Positions 54,959 to 62,248 of a DNA stretch of 64,000 nt are shown here, in pieces. The notes below the pieces were generated by a model. The model did no database searches. It had not been told where the DNA came from and was given only the letters and a program-made list of their open reading frames with translations. This stretch comes from DATBGO01 sp050011895 (GTDB taxonomy: Bacteria; Actinomycetota; Actinomycetes; Streptosporangiales; Streptosporangiaceae): assembly GCA_050011895.1 (NCBI GenBank), contig JBEKIF010000025.1, positions 39,084-103,083 of the forward strand, given 5' to 3'. The first letter of the stretch is position 1. Every line of letters begins with the position of its first letter. The translations under genes were made by a program, and so were the position numbers.

Positions 54959-55420
54959 TCAGGACGAGGCGGCTAGCTGCCGCCGGACCTCTGCCGCTAC
55001 CCGGCCGCCGTCGGCCCGGCCCGCGACCCGCGGCGTGACCGCCTTCATCACCTGACCCATCGCTCCCATTCCTGAGGCTCCGGTCTCGGCGAGGACCCCG
55101 GTCACGATGGCGGTAAGTTCGGCGTCGCCGAGCTGGGCGGGCAGGTAGGCGGCCAGTACCTGCTCCTCGGCCCGCTCGGACGCTGCCTGGGCCGGCCTGC
55201 CCGCCGCGTCGAACGCGTCGGCTGCCTCCCGGCGTCGCTTGGCCTCCCTTGAGACCAGCCGGAGCACCTCGTCATCGTCAAGGTCGCGGGCGGCCTTCCC
55301 GGCCACTTCCTCGTTGGCGATGGACGTGAGCGCCATCCTGAGGGTCCTGGTGCGGACCCCGTCGCGGGCCTTCATCGCCGCCGTGAGGTCGCCGCGGAGC
55401 CGATCCTTCAGTCCAGTCAT
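54959..55420 (-). CDS. GatB/YqeY-domain protein
   Basis: 153 residues from ATG 55420; the longer frame overlaps the divergent gene. YqeY-like: MTGLKDRLRGDLTAAMKARD, RTLRMALTSIANEEVAG, EVLRLVSREAKRRREAADAFDAAGR, AAYLPAQLGDAEL and GAMGQVMKAVTPRVAGRADG. The domain is shared with the tail of the amidotransferase subunit GatB, which binds tRNA, but free proteins have no settled function. Convergent with the PBP gene and divergent from the phosphoesterase gene. Confidence 0.92.
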   Translation of the reverse strand: MTGLKDRLRGDLTAAMKARDGVRTRTLRMALTSIANEEVAGKAARDLDDDEVLRLVSREAKRRREAADAFDAAGRPAQAASERAEEQVLAAYLPAQLGDAELTAIVTGVLAETGASGMGAMGQVMKAVTPRVAGRADGGRVAAEVRRQLAASS

Positions 55421-55515
55421 CCGCCCATCGTGCCGCCACCCTGAACGGCATCCGGCACCCGGGGCGGCGGCACCGCCCGGGCCGGCCAGTCTGCAAGGCA
55501 TGGCACCATATTGAG

Positions 55516-56433
55516 ATGCGACCACGAACTGTCATCGCGACCGCTGCCGTGGCGGGCGCCGCGACGCTCGGTTATGCCTCGGTGATTGAGCGCAACTGGT
55601 TCGCGGTGCGGCGCTGTGCCGTCCCGGTGCTTCAGCCGGGCGCGGAGCCGCTGCGGATCCTGCACCTCTCCGACGCGCACCTGACTCCGGGACGGCACCG
55701 GCTGCTGTCCTTTGTCAGGTCACTGGATGCTCTTGAGCCCGACCTCGTGGTCAACACCGGCGACACGATCGCCCACGGCGACGCCGTCGGACCATTCCTT
55801 GAGGCTCTCGGGCCGCTGCTTGACCGGCCCGGCGTGTTCGTCTACGGCTCGAACGACATGTTCTCGCCGGAGCCTAAGAACCCGCTGCGCTATCTCTGGC
55901 GGACGAGCGCCCTCGATCACGACCATGGGCCGCCGAACCTCCCCTGGGCCGATCTCGGCGCCGCCATGACCGCGGCCGGGTGGCTTGATGCGAACAACCG
56001 GCGCGGCCGGATCAAGGTCGGCCAGGCCGACATCGAAGTGGGCGGCGTACACGACTCGCACATCGGCTTTGACCGCTACGACAAGATCGCCGGGCCGGCC
56101 GACCCGGCAGCGGACCTGCGGCTCGGCGTGATGCACTCGCCCGAGCCCGCCGTGCTGGACAATTTCGTGGCCGACGGCTACGACCTGCTGCTGGCCGGCC
56201 ACACCCACGGCGGGCAAGTCCGGCTGCCCGGAATCGGCACGCTGGTCACCAACTGCGGAATCGACCGGGCCCGAGCCAGCGGGCTGCACCGGCATCCCCC
56301 GGCGGGCAGCGGCGCACCGCGGCAGGCCTGGCTGAACGTTTCGGCCGGCCTGGGCACGTCGCCGTGGGCGCCGGCCCGGTTCTGCTGCCGCCCGGAAGTA
56401 ACGCTGCTCACGCTGGTTCCCGCGATCGGCTAG
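55516..56433 (+). CDS. Calcineurin-like metallophosphoesterase
   Basis: 305 residues with a short hydrophobic N-terminus (residues 5-22; uncleaved anchor or signal). Metal motifs in order: LHLSDAHLTP (DxH), VVNTGDTIAH (GD), YGSNDMF (in place of GNHD, note Ser-Asn-Asp), and AGHTHGGQVRLP (GHxH). The GNHD histidine is replaced, since the motif reads GSND. Substrate unknown. It directly precedes tRNA-Pro; the same YqeY-phosphoesterase-tRNA neighbourhood occurs in other actinomycetes as far as I recall. Confidence 0.9.
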   Translation: MRPRTVIATAAVAGAATLGYASVIERNWFAVRRCAVPVLQPGAEPLRILHLSDAHLTPGRHRLLSFVRSLDALEPDLVVNTGDTIAHGDAVGPFLEALGPLLDRPGVFVYGSNDMFSPEPKNPLRYLWRTSALDHDHGPPNLPWADLGAAMTAAGWLDANNRRGRIKVGQADIEVGGVHDSHIGFDRYDKIAGPADPAADLRLGVMHSPEPAVLDNFVADGYDLLLAGHTHGGQVRLPGIGTLVTNCGIDRARASGLHRHPPAGSGAPRQAWLNVSAGLGTSPWAPARFCCRPEVTLLTLVPAIG

Positions 56434-56450
56434 AGTTATCGAGCGGTCGG

Positions 56451-56527
56451 CGGGGTGTGGCGCAGTTTGGCAGCGCGCTTCGTTCGGGACGAAGAGGCCG
56501 CCGGTTCAAATCCGGCCACCCCGACCA
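56451..56527 (+). tRNA. tRNA-Pro (anticodon CGG), CCA encoded
   Basis: Acceptor CGGGGTG (56451-56457) pairs with CACCCCG (56517-56523), followed by A and encoded CCA. The anticodon stem-loop CTTCG-TTCGGGA-CGAAG gives anticodon CGG. The T arm CCGG-TTCAAAT-CCGG is canonical. An integrase gene ends 70 bases downstream, so the 3' half is the likely attachment site. Confidence 0.95.
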
Positions 56528-56596
56528 GGTCACAGGCCACCTCCCGGTGCGGAAGTGGCTTCTTTCACCGTCGTCAGCAGCGAAGTACAGCTACGC

Positions 56597-57829
56597 CTAC
56601 GAATCAAGCTGCTTGCCGAGGCGCTTGAGGGCCTGTAGCGTCTTGGCGTCCGAGACCTTGGTGTAGACGTTCATCGTCACGTCGATCTGCGCATGACGCA
56701 GGATGCGCATGGCCACCCGCGGGTGCACGTCCAGGGCAGCGAGTAGTGTCGCGCACGTATGCCTCACATGGTGTACGGTGATCTGTCGGACAGCGGCCCG
56801 AGTGCATCGCGTATCGAGGCGCCGGTTGAAGTTCCGCGGCTCGAACGGCGTGCCGACGCTGGTCGTGAACACGAAGCCAGAGCTAATCCAGCGGGCACCA
56901 GCCGTCGCCCTAGCCACCGCTTGGTCCTTAGCGCGCATCCGCAGGGCGGTCACACAGATTCCGGGCAACGGCAGGGTGGCATCGGACGCCGCAGTCTTGG
57001 TTTCCCGGTGCAGAAGCTCTCGGCGGATTCGCTGGAGCTGCCAGCCTACGTCGAGTTCTGCGCCGTCGAGATTGACGGCATCCCACGGCAAGCCGACGAC
57101 CTCGCCCTTTCGCAGGCCGAGGACAAGGATCAGGACGTATGCCGCATACAGCGGGTCCTGGTCTCGCTTGGCCGACTCCAGGAATCGCCGGGCCTCATCG
57201 ACAGTCCACGGCTTCACCTTGCGCTTACGTGGTTTCGGGACATGAAGCAGCGCTGCGACGTTCTTCGAGATCAGCTCCTCCGTAACCGCGTTAGTCAGCG
57301 CGCTGCACAGGATCGTCCAGGCGTCGCGGATCGTCCGTTCCGATGCGATCTGCCGACAGCACACAGGGACGGGCAGTGCGCAGCATCGGCGCCGGTTCTC
57401 CGGACGCCGGGCATCCTTTCCCTGAGCGCAGCACTGGCAAGTGCTCCGGAGCTGGTTGAGCCAGGCCCGGACGTCTCGCAGAGCGAGCTTGTCGAGCCGC
57501 TTCGCGCCGAGCCCGGGCACGACATAAAGGCGAGTCAGCGTCTCGTACGTCGCGCAGGTCAGCGGCGCGTAGTTGGGTGGGACGACGACTTCGCGTAGCC
57601 AGTACGCCAGATAATTCGCGAGGGTCGGCGAGTTAGTCGCCACCCGACCCCGCTGCGCTGCCGCGTGCAGCTTCAGCCATTTGCCGTGCACGTCCTCACG
57701 AGTCTTGCCATAGGCCCACTTGCGGCGGCGCGCGCCATCCGGGGTGGTCACCCACACGTAGGCTGCATAGCCGGTGCGATAGGGAAAGATCGAGCCCTCG
57801 CCGTTCGCCCGCTGCCGTCCCGGCGACAT
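56597..57829 (-). CDS. int: Tyrosine recombinase (integrase)
   Basis: 410 residues from ATG 57829. N-terminal arm-binding domain (GEGSIFPYRTGYAAYVWVTTPDGARRRKWAYGKT split over strands), a SAM-like core-binding domain with a Cys-rich insertion (CQCCAQGKDARRPENRRRCC, then CCRQ), and the catalytic domain: Arg in VLGLRKGEVVGLPW, Lys in HRETKTAASDA, HxxR in TVHHVRHTCATLL, then ILRHAQIDVTMNVYTKV with the nucleophile Tyr. All catalytic residues are present. It lies beside tRNA-Pro with its 3' end toward the tRNA, and overlaps xis by one base. Confidence 0.95.
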   Translation of the reverse strand: MSPGRQRANGEGSIFPYRTGYAAYVWVTTPDGARRRKWAYGKTREDVHGKWLKLHAAAQRGRVATNSPTLANYLAYWLREVVVPPNYAPLTCATYETLTRLYVVPGLGAKRLDKLALRDVRAWLNQLRSTCQCCAQGKDARRPENRRRCCALPVPVCCRQIASERTIRDAWTILCSALTNAVTEELISKNVAALLHVPKPRKRKVKPWTVDEARRFLESAKRDQDPLYAAYVLILVLGLRKGEVVGLPWDAVNLDGAELDVGWQLQRIRRELLHRETKTAASDATLPLPGICVTALRMRAKDQAVARATAGARWISSGFVFTTSVGTPFEPRNFNRRLDTRCTRAAVRQITVHHVRHTCATLLAALDVHPRVAMRILRHAQIDVTMNVYTKVSDAKTLQALKRLGKQLDS

Positions 57830-58020
57830 CAGGCTGCGTCCTTCGCCAGGAGTTCTACACACTCGGCCAACGCGGCACGGGTGACCAGCCTGCGACGACC
57901 GATCTTGATCGTGCGCAGTTGGTTACTGCGGATCAGGTTGTATACCGACCAGCGGCTGACCCGAAGCCAGTCGGCCGCTTCCTCGACCGTCAACAGCCGG
58001 TCGGCTTGCACGGCGGTCAT
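57829..58020 (-). CDS. xis: Excisionase-family HTH protein
   Basis: 63 residues. MerR-like excisionase domain: LLTVEEAADWLRVSRWSVYNLIRSNQLRTIKIGRR split by a turn, then LVTRAALAECVELL. It should direct the adjacent integrase toward excision. Its start overlaps the stop of the upstream remnant (ATGA) and its stop overlaps the int start (TGATG), the compact order rep-xis-int common in these elements. Confidence 0.92.
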   Translation of the reverse strand: MTAVQADRLLTVEEAADWLRVSRWSVYNLIRSNQLRTIKIGRRRLVTRAALAECVELLAKDAA

Positions 58021-58317
58021 GCTGCCCTCCCGGTTGCCGGAACATCTACAGCTTGTTCTTGGGCTCTGCGTCTGGCCTCACCGAGTGCTGCCTGCCATCG
58101 GGCGCGGTCGGTGAGGGTGTGCAGGAGCCGTTGGGCGGGTGGCATGTGGTCGGGGTCGGCGGGGCTGACCCGTTCCCAGCGGTAGCGCTGGTCATCGACG
58201 GCGGGCAGTCCGAGCATGGCCAGGAGCCAGGCTTTGCGGTCGGCGCGGTGGTCGGCGAGCGTCTTGTCAGGACCACGACCGCAGCTACCGAAGCCATGCG
58301 TTGCCGAATTAAGCCGT
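58017..58317 (-). pseudogene. C-terminal remnant, possibly of the element replication initiator
   Basis: The minus-strand frame reads from about 58317 to a stop at 58017 overlapping xis. The last 90 residues look real: KTLADHRADRKAWLLAMLGL, then RYRWERVSPADPDHMPPAQR and ARWQAALGEARRRAQ. A stop at about 58320 and loss of similarity upstream indicate truncation. I recall this tail from replication initiators placed before xis and int in Streptomyces-type elements, but without the N-terminal part the identification is tentative. Confidence 0.5.
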
Positions 58318-58684
58318 ACTTAGATCAAGACGGCGCGCTGCGCGCGCCGTGGGCCGACCCTTGCGCCGACCTCCGGCCTTAGGGGCCCCGGCCGGCACGC
58401 GCCGGCCCGGCCCTCACGCCATCGTGCCGCTGATCATGGCAGGCCATCCGGCATGGCATCCGGTGCTGGACATTGCCGTCTTCCTCGGCGCTTCCAGTGT
58501 CCCGCTCCCGACCACCGCGTCGAGGTCGCTCCCTGCGGTCGCGTCGCATGCGATCGGCTACGCCGAACCTCGACCCGGCGCCCGCTCGCCAGGGTTCCGG
58601 CGCCTGTCGAGGATGACGGAGGGGACCAGGACACGACCCCGTGACCTGCGCTGTGATGCCACGGCGCAGGACGGACCGCCTAAC
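58318..58684. other. Gap between element remnant and hydrolase gene, no gene recognised
   Basis: 367 bases. GGCCGGC (58390-58396) and GCCGGCC (58401-58407) make a 7-bp stem with a 4-base loop. Several short frames exist on both strands but none shows a recognisable domain. It may hold debris from the deletion that truncated the neighbouring remnant. Confidence 0.4.
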
Positions 58685-59392
58685 TTAGTGGAGAAAGTCG
58701 AGCGCCGCGGCGCGGAACTCAGCCGACATCAGCGCGCCGCGATGATCACCGGCCACCGGGAGGTGTTTCGCGTTCGGAAGGGTCGCTGCCAGCTGGTCGA
58801 CAGGATCGTCCTCGGTTCCCGAGACGAACAGCGTCGGGACCGTGGGCAGGTCGGCGCCTGCATCGAACGGTTCGGCGGCCAGCGCTTCCATGAGCAGCAG
58901 CATCTGATCCCGGTCGAGGTGGGGCTGAGAGATCCAGGCTGCGAGTTCGGCGAGCTCGGGGTCGGGCGCCTCGGCTTCGCCTTTTGCCACCGCGCGGAGC
59001 AACTCGATGTCCATATCGGCCAGCCACGCGTCGGTCGTGCCCAGCCCCTCGAGGACCAGGCGCCTTACCCGGCCAGTGGCAGCCAAGGGCCAGGCCAGCC
59101 GTGCGCCGAGCGAATAACCGACCACGTCGGCCTCGTCTTGGCCGGTGCTGTCGATCGCCGCGACCTGGCCCGCAATGATCGCGCTGACCGAGATCGCGTC
59201 GCGATCGGCCGCCGGGCACGAGCCATGACCGGGCAGGTCGACAGCGACCGTCCCACGCCCTTGGGCAGCCAACGCCTGCGGCCAGCCCGGCTCGATCCAG
59301 TCGAGCTGGGCACTACTGGTGAATCCATGGACGAGCAGCACCGGACGCTCGCCCGGGAAGCTGTGGACGGCGAGCCTGAGTTGCGACGTCAT
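58685..59392 (-). CDS. Alpha/beta-hydrolase
   Basis: 235 residues from ATG 59392; the 28-codon extension is not conserved. Oxyanion segment LLVHGFTSSAQLDW, then VAVDLPGHGSC, nucleophile elbow VVGYSLGARLAW, acid in FVSGTEDDPVDQLA and catalytic His in VAGDHRGALM near the C-terminus. The family includes MenH-like and esterase enzymes; the small size and cap resemble 2-succinyl-cyclohexadiene synthase relatives but the substrate cannot be told. It lies inside the mobile region and could be cargo. Confidence 0.88.
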   Translation of the reverse strand: MTSQLRLAVHSFPGERPVLLVHGFTSSAQLDWIEPGWPQALAAQGRGTVAVDLPGHGSCPAADRDAISVSAIIAGQVAAIDSTGQDEADVVGYSLGARLAWPLAATGRVRRLVLEGLGTTDAWLADMDIELLRAVAKGEAEAPDPELAELAAWISQPHLDRDQMLLLMEALAAEPFDAGADLPTVPTLFVSGTEDDPVDQLAATLPNAKHLPVAGDHRGALMSAEFRAAALDFLH

Positions 59393-59490
59393 AGGTTCTC
59401 CGATTCCGCTGCTACCAACGCGCCCACAGCTGGCGAGGCTCGCGCATGGGTTGCAGTTCACCGTATACCACGGCATTCAACCGGGACCGC

Positions 59491-59637
59491 TCAAGGACGT
59501 TGGTCCAGCTTGAACCGATCTGAACGCCCACGATCCGAGCTCCGGACCGAGCGCCAGACGTAGACCGCGAACCGCTCGTGATCGAACCCGACGTCGGTGA
59601 CGGGCCGCCACTGTTCATCTTCCGCGATCCATGCCAC
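59491..59637 (-). CDS. Short ORF or gene fragment, unknown
   Basis: 48 residues from GTG 59637: MAWIAEDEQWRPVTDVGF then DHERFAVYVWRSVRSSD. The composition and codon third positions look genuine, and the frame overlaps the end of the integrase fragment by 23 bases. I recognise no family. It may be a fragment joined to the integrase remnant by a deletion. Confidence 0.35.
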   Translation of the reverse strand: MAWIAEDEQWRPVTDVGFDHERFAVYVWRSVRSSDRGRSDRFKLDQRP

Positions 59638-59764
59638 CGCGGCCCTTCCGCTTGATCCGCTGCCGCCTGCCCTGGCCGTCGAATCCCAGGCTGATCGCCC
59701 CGGTGAAGCCGTCTCCGTCCGGGTAGATGGTGGCCTGGTACTTCCCGATTAAAATCTTGGACAC
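59615..59764 (-). pseudogene. N-terminal fragment of a second integrase
   Basis: 49 residues from GTG 59764 with AAGGAG 6 bases upstream. KILIGKYQATIYPDGDG followed by FTGAISLGFDGQGRRQRIKRKGR resembles the arm-type DNA-binding domain that opens many actinomycete tyrosine recombinases. The frame then stops; no catalytic domain follows. This is probably the stump of another integrative element whose body was deleted. Confidence 0.6.
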
Positions 59765-59864
59765 TTCTTCTCCTTCTGCCAGGTGGTTCGCTGTGGTCCT
59801 GGCGTGCCCTGGCCGGCGTTCGAGGCGTACCACCGGTACCCGTGGTGGCCAGGGCTGGCAGTGC

Positions 59865-60014
59865 TCATTCCTTGTCTTGGCGGCGGTCGAGGTATTCCTC
59901 GATCGCCTTCCTGATGACCCATGAAACGTCGCGGTCCTGCGAAGCGGCGTAGCGGGCCAGTCGTTCCTTGAAGTCGGCCGTCACCCTCACGGGAGGGAGC
60001 GTGGTATCGCGCAC
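59865..60014 (-). CDS. Ribbon-helix-helix DNA-binding protein
   Basis: 49 residues: MRDTTLPPVRVTADFKE, RLARYAASQDRDVSWVIRK, then AIEEYLDRRQDKE. The basic beta strand (PPVRVTADF) and two helices are the Arc/CopG fold. A perfect 8-bp inverted repeat lies immediately upstream of the GTG, a likely autoregulatory operator. RHH proteins act as antitoxins or plasmid copy/transfer regulators; no toxin gene adjoins it, so either role is possible. Confidence 0.75.
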   Translation of the reverse strand: MRDTTLPPVRVTADFKERLARYAASQDRDVSWVIRKAIEEYLDRRQDKE

Positions 60015-60041
60015 GTAGAACAATGTAGCACGGTGTTCTAC
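60015..60041. promoter_or_regulatory. Operator-like inverted repeat GTAGAACA-N11-TGTTCTAC
   Basis: Perfect 8-bp arms at 60015-60022 and 60034-60041, directly abutting the RHH start codon. A second, overlapping pair TAGCAC (60026-60031) and GTGCTA (60051-60056) extends into the upstream HTH gene. This is the usual operator position for an autoregulated RHH gene. Confidence 0.6.
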
Positions 60042-60053
60042 AACGAGATGGTG

Positions 60054-60269
60054 CTACCTCGGCTTGCTTTCGAGCGAGGCGATGAACTCGTCTACGTGCT
60101 GGCTGGTGATCCGGCGCAGCTTGCCGATCTTGATGCTGCGGAGCTGGCCGGTTCGCAGCAGGTAGTACACCTTGTCGCGGCCGACGTGCAGCATCTCCGC
60201 TACCTCCTCGACTGTGTACGCTTCCACGTCCCCTGCACCTCTCTCCCTCGTCGTTCGTGCCGTGGTCAT
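60054..60269 (-). CDS. Excisionase-family HTH protein, second copy
   Basis: 71 residues. AYTVEEVAEMLHVGRDKVYY, LLRTGQLRSIKIGKLRRIT and HVDEFIASLESKPR form the MerR-like excisionase fold. It is divergent in sequence from the xis at 57,829. It is followed by the RHH gene, with their shared operator overlapping its last codon. It probably belongs to the element that also left the integrase stump. Confidence 0.85.
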   Translation of the reverse strand: MTTARTTRERGAGDVEAYTVEEVAEMLHVGRDKVYYLLRTGQLRSIKIGKLRRITSQHVDEFIASLESKPR

Positions 60270-60316
60270 GGGTTCGCGACTCCTCTTGCTCTCAGCCTGG
60301 GGCTCACTGGGCGGTG

Positions 60317-60844
60317 TCAGCGGGTGGGACCCCGTGGCCTGGACGGCCCCGGCCCGCGCCGGTGTGATGGTGCGGATTGGGGCCAGCCCGGCGCGGGTGC
60401 CGCAGCCCAGGGCGAGGCTGGGAAGCTCTCAGTGGCCAGCCGCGCCGACCTGGCGGCGCGGGACTCCGTGCGCCGGCTGAGGCGCCTGCCCTCGGCGTGC
60501 AGGTGTTCGGCTGCCCGGCGGGCGGCGGCGGCCTGGGCAGCGTGCTGCTGAGCCTGGCGTAGCTCGATGACTGCCTCAGCGAGGGCGGCCAACCTGACGA
60601 TCAGCTCAGCCTGGGCAGCGGTGGGGTTAACCGGCGCGGCACGAGAGAGCAGCCGGGCGGCATGGCGCAGGGCGTTGCCTGCAGGGGCGGGCCGAGGCAT
60701 CCGCGCGTGGGGAATTCGGCCCGCGCGAGCGTAGCTGTCAGATGCCTGGCGTAGGACTCGGCTGCCCAGGGCGGCGGCCGCGGAGTGCAAGGTGTCGGAG
60801 GCCGCCCAGGCCGCGTCGGTGACCGAAGCGAGATCGCCAGCCCT
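60317..60844 (-). pseudogene. Truncated mobilisation (relaxase-type) protein, C-terminal part
   Basis: The frame opens after a stop at about 60845 and runs to 60317. Only alternative starts are available (TTG 60790). Ala/Arg-rich helices AGDLASVTDAAWAASDTLHS, RIPHARMPRPAPAGNALRHA, and AALAEAVIELRQAQQHAAQ resemble the C-terminal helical region of actinomycete MobA/relaxase proteins. The N-terminal catalytic domain with its Tyr and His cluster is absent. The tail after about residue 120 is Arg/Pro noise. Confidence 0.5.
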
Positions 60845-60914
60845 TCAGCTGCACCGCCGCAGTCTCCTGACGCTCGACTCCGGGCGGCGCAGCGGTGAGG
60901 AGTCCCTACCGTTG

Positions 60915-61139
60915 CTAGACGAAGGTCCCGCGACCAGGGACGGTCCGGACCAGACCCTCATCGGCGAGCACCTGGACGGCTCTCCGCACGGTCATCGTGG
61001 ACAAGCCCGATTCGTCAACCAGGTCGATGATGCTCGGGATCTTCCGCCCAGGCGGGTACACCCCGGTCTCGATCCTCTCCCGCAGGATGGCGGCCAATTG
61101 CTGGAACGGAAACTCGGCCGCTTCATGATCAATCTGCAC
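60915..61139 (-). CDS. GntR-family DNA-binding protein (winged helix only)
   Basis: 74 residues: FPFQQLAAILRERIETGVYP, PGRKIPSIIDLVDESGLS and TMTVRRAVQVLADEGLVRTV. This is a complete GntR winged helix (wing VPGRGTFV at the end) with no effector domain. Such minimal GntR proteins regulate transfer in integrative elements (KorSA-like). GTG start. Divergent from the small genes beginning at 61,226. Confidence 0.88.
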   Translation of the reverse strand: MQIDHEAAEFPFQQLAAILRERIETGVYPPGRKIPSIIDLVDESGLSTMTVRRAVQVLADEGLVRTVPGRGTFV

Positions 61140-61225
61140 GCGATCACGTTAGCCAGCATGATCATGTAAATGCGAGACCGCGCATGCTCTCGCATGCGAA
61201 CCTATGCTGTCCATAAGCTGCCGCC

Positions 61226-61441
61226 ATGGACAGGCGCTCCACCCTGTTACCAGATGACCACGCCACCAACGTCGCTGCCGTGGTGCAAGCGCACCTCAAC
61301 CGCTGGGAGGTCGACCAGGAGCCCGACACGGGCGTCTGGTTCGCCATCGAACGCCCAACCCCAACCGCACTGCATGTTGTCGTTGATCACACTCTGGCTG
61401 GCCTGGCCGCCAAGCTCGACGCCGAAGGCACCAGCTCATGA
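61226..61441 (+). CDS. Small hypothetical protein of the mobile region
   Basis: 71 residues. A polar N-terminus, VAAVVQAHLNRWEVDQEPDTG split by a turn, then VWFAIERPTPTALHVVVDHT and a short helix. It looks like a small alpha/beta protein. ATG start; its stop overlaps the next ATG (ATGA), so the two are coupled. I recognise similar small ORFs beside GntR genes in actinomycete elements but no function. Confidence 0.6.
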   Translation: MDRRSTLLPDDHATNVAAVVQAHLNRWEVDQEPDTGVWFAIERPTPTALHVVVDHTLAGLAAKLDAEGTSS

Positions 61442-61830
61442 CCATCGAGGCCGTCCGCTGCACCCATCCAGGATGCGTAGACCTGCGCGACGTCCGCTAC
61501 CCAGACGATGACGTCCTGCATCTGACCGCCGCCGAGTGGACCAAGTTCCTCGAGGCAGCGCAAGCGTGGGGACTTCGACGAGTTGATCAGACCGGAGGGG
61601 ACCACCTGAGAACCCCATCGTTGGTATGTACACACCGGTCAGATGTTGTGGCCTATCAGGCAACCACCGGCAGCGCGATCACGTTCAGCGACGACCAGCC
61701 CAAGCGAGCGCGGGTGCCCAGTGGAGGCTCTAGTGTTGCGGATGCTTCGTTTATTGCGGATAATGCGACGAGGAGGAGGTTGCGACGATGCCAAGCAAAC
61801 CAATCGCCTCGATTGACCCGGGAGATGTAG
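61438..61830 (+). CDS. DUF397-like small protein, probably shorter than the frame
   Basis: The frame is 130 codons, but only about the first 50 look coding: MTIEAVRCTHPGCVDLRDVR then DDDVLHLTAAEWTKFLEAAQ. The LxLTxxEWxxFL stretch resembles the C-terminus of DUF397 proteins, which act with XRE regulators. Beyond that the frame is low quality and runs through the promoter and the first 43 bases of the antitoxin gene, so a frameshift has probably removed the original stop. Confidence 0.5.
   Translation: MTIEAVRCTHPGCVDLRDVRYPDDDVLHLTAAEWTKFLEAAQAWGLRRVDQTGGDHLRTPSLVCTHRSDVVAYQATTGSAITFSDDQPKRARVPSGGSSVADASFIADNATRRRLRRCQANQSPRLTREM
61736..61761 (+). promoter_or_regulatory. Direct repeat TTGCGGAT x2 upstream of the toxin-antitoxin genes
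   Basis: Copies at 61736-61743 and 61754-61761, 18 bases apart, ending 27 bases before the antitoxin ATG. Spacing of nearly two helical turns would place two half-sites on one DNA face. Candidate antitoxin operator. Confidence 0.4.
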
Positions 61831-62246
61831 ACACCGAGGTCGCGGGCCGGGCCGCACGGCGCATCAGCGATTACCTCAGTAGCCATCCGGGTGAGGATCT
61901 GATCGAGGCCCTCGGCGAGGTCGGCGCCGAGGACGCACTCGTGATTCCGCGTCCGACCGTAGTCATGCTTGCCCAAGTGCTCAGCCTGCTGGAGTCGGGC
62001 CACGGCGTCCAGATCATCCCGAAAGATGCCGAGCTCACTACCCAGCAGGCAGCCGACGTATTGAATGTGTCTCGGCCTTATCTCATCGGCCTGCTCGAAT
62101 CTAGGCAGATTCCCTTCCGCAAAGTCGGCCGCCATCGACGGATAACCTTCGAGGCGCTCATGGAGTACAAGCGGCAAGACGACTTGAAGCGGCGGGCCGC
62201 CGCCGACGATCTGGCTGATCTGAGCCAAGAGCTGGGCCTGTACTGA
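61788..62246 (+). CDS. Antitoxin with excisionase-type HTH
   Basis: 152 residues. An N-terminal helical part (AARRISDYLSSHPGEDLIEA), then ELTTQQAADVLNVSRPYLIG followed by LLESRQIPFRKVGRHRRITF, a MerR/excisionase-like DNA-binding domain, and a basic C-terminal helix (KRQDDLKRRAAADDLADL) likely to wrap the toxin. AGGAGGAGG lies 8 bases before ATG. The PIN toxin gene starts 2 bases after its stop. Antitoxins of this HTH type are known partners of PIN-domain toxins. Confidence 0.85.
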   Translation: MPSKPIASIDPGDVDTEVAGRAARRISDYLSSHPGEDLIEALGEVGAEDALVIPRPTVVMLAQVLSLLESGHGVQIIPKDAELTTQQAADVLNVSRPYLIGLLESRQIPFRKVGRHRRITFEALMEYKRQDDLKRRAAADDLADLSQELGLY

Positions 62247-62248
62247 CC

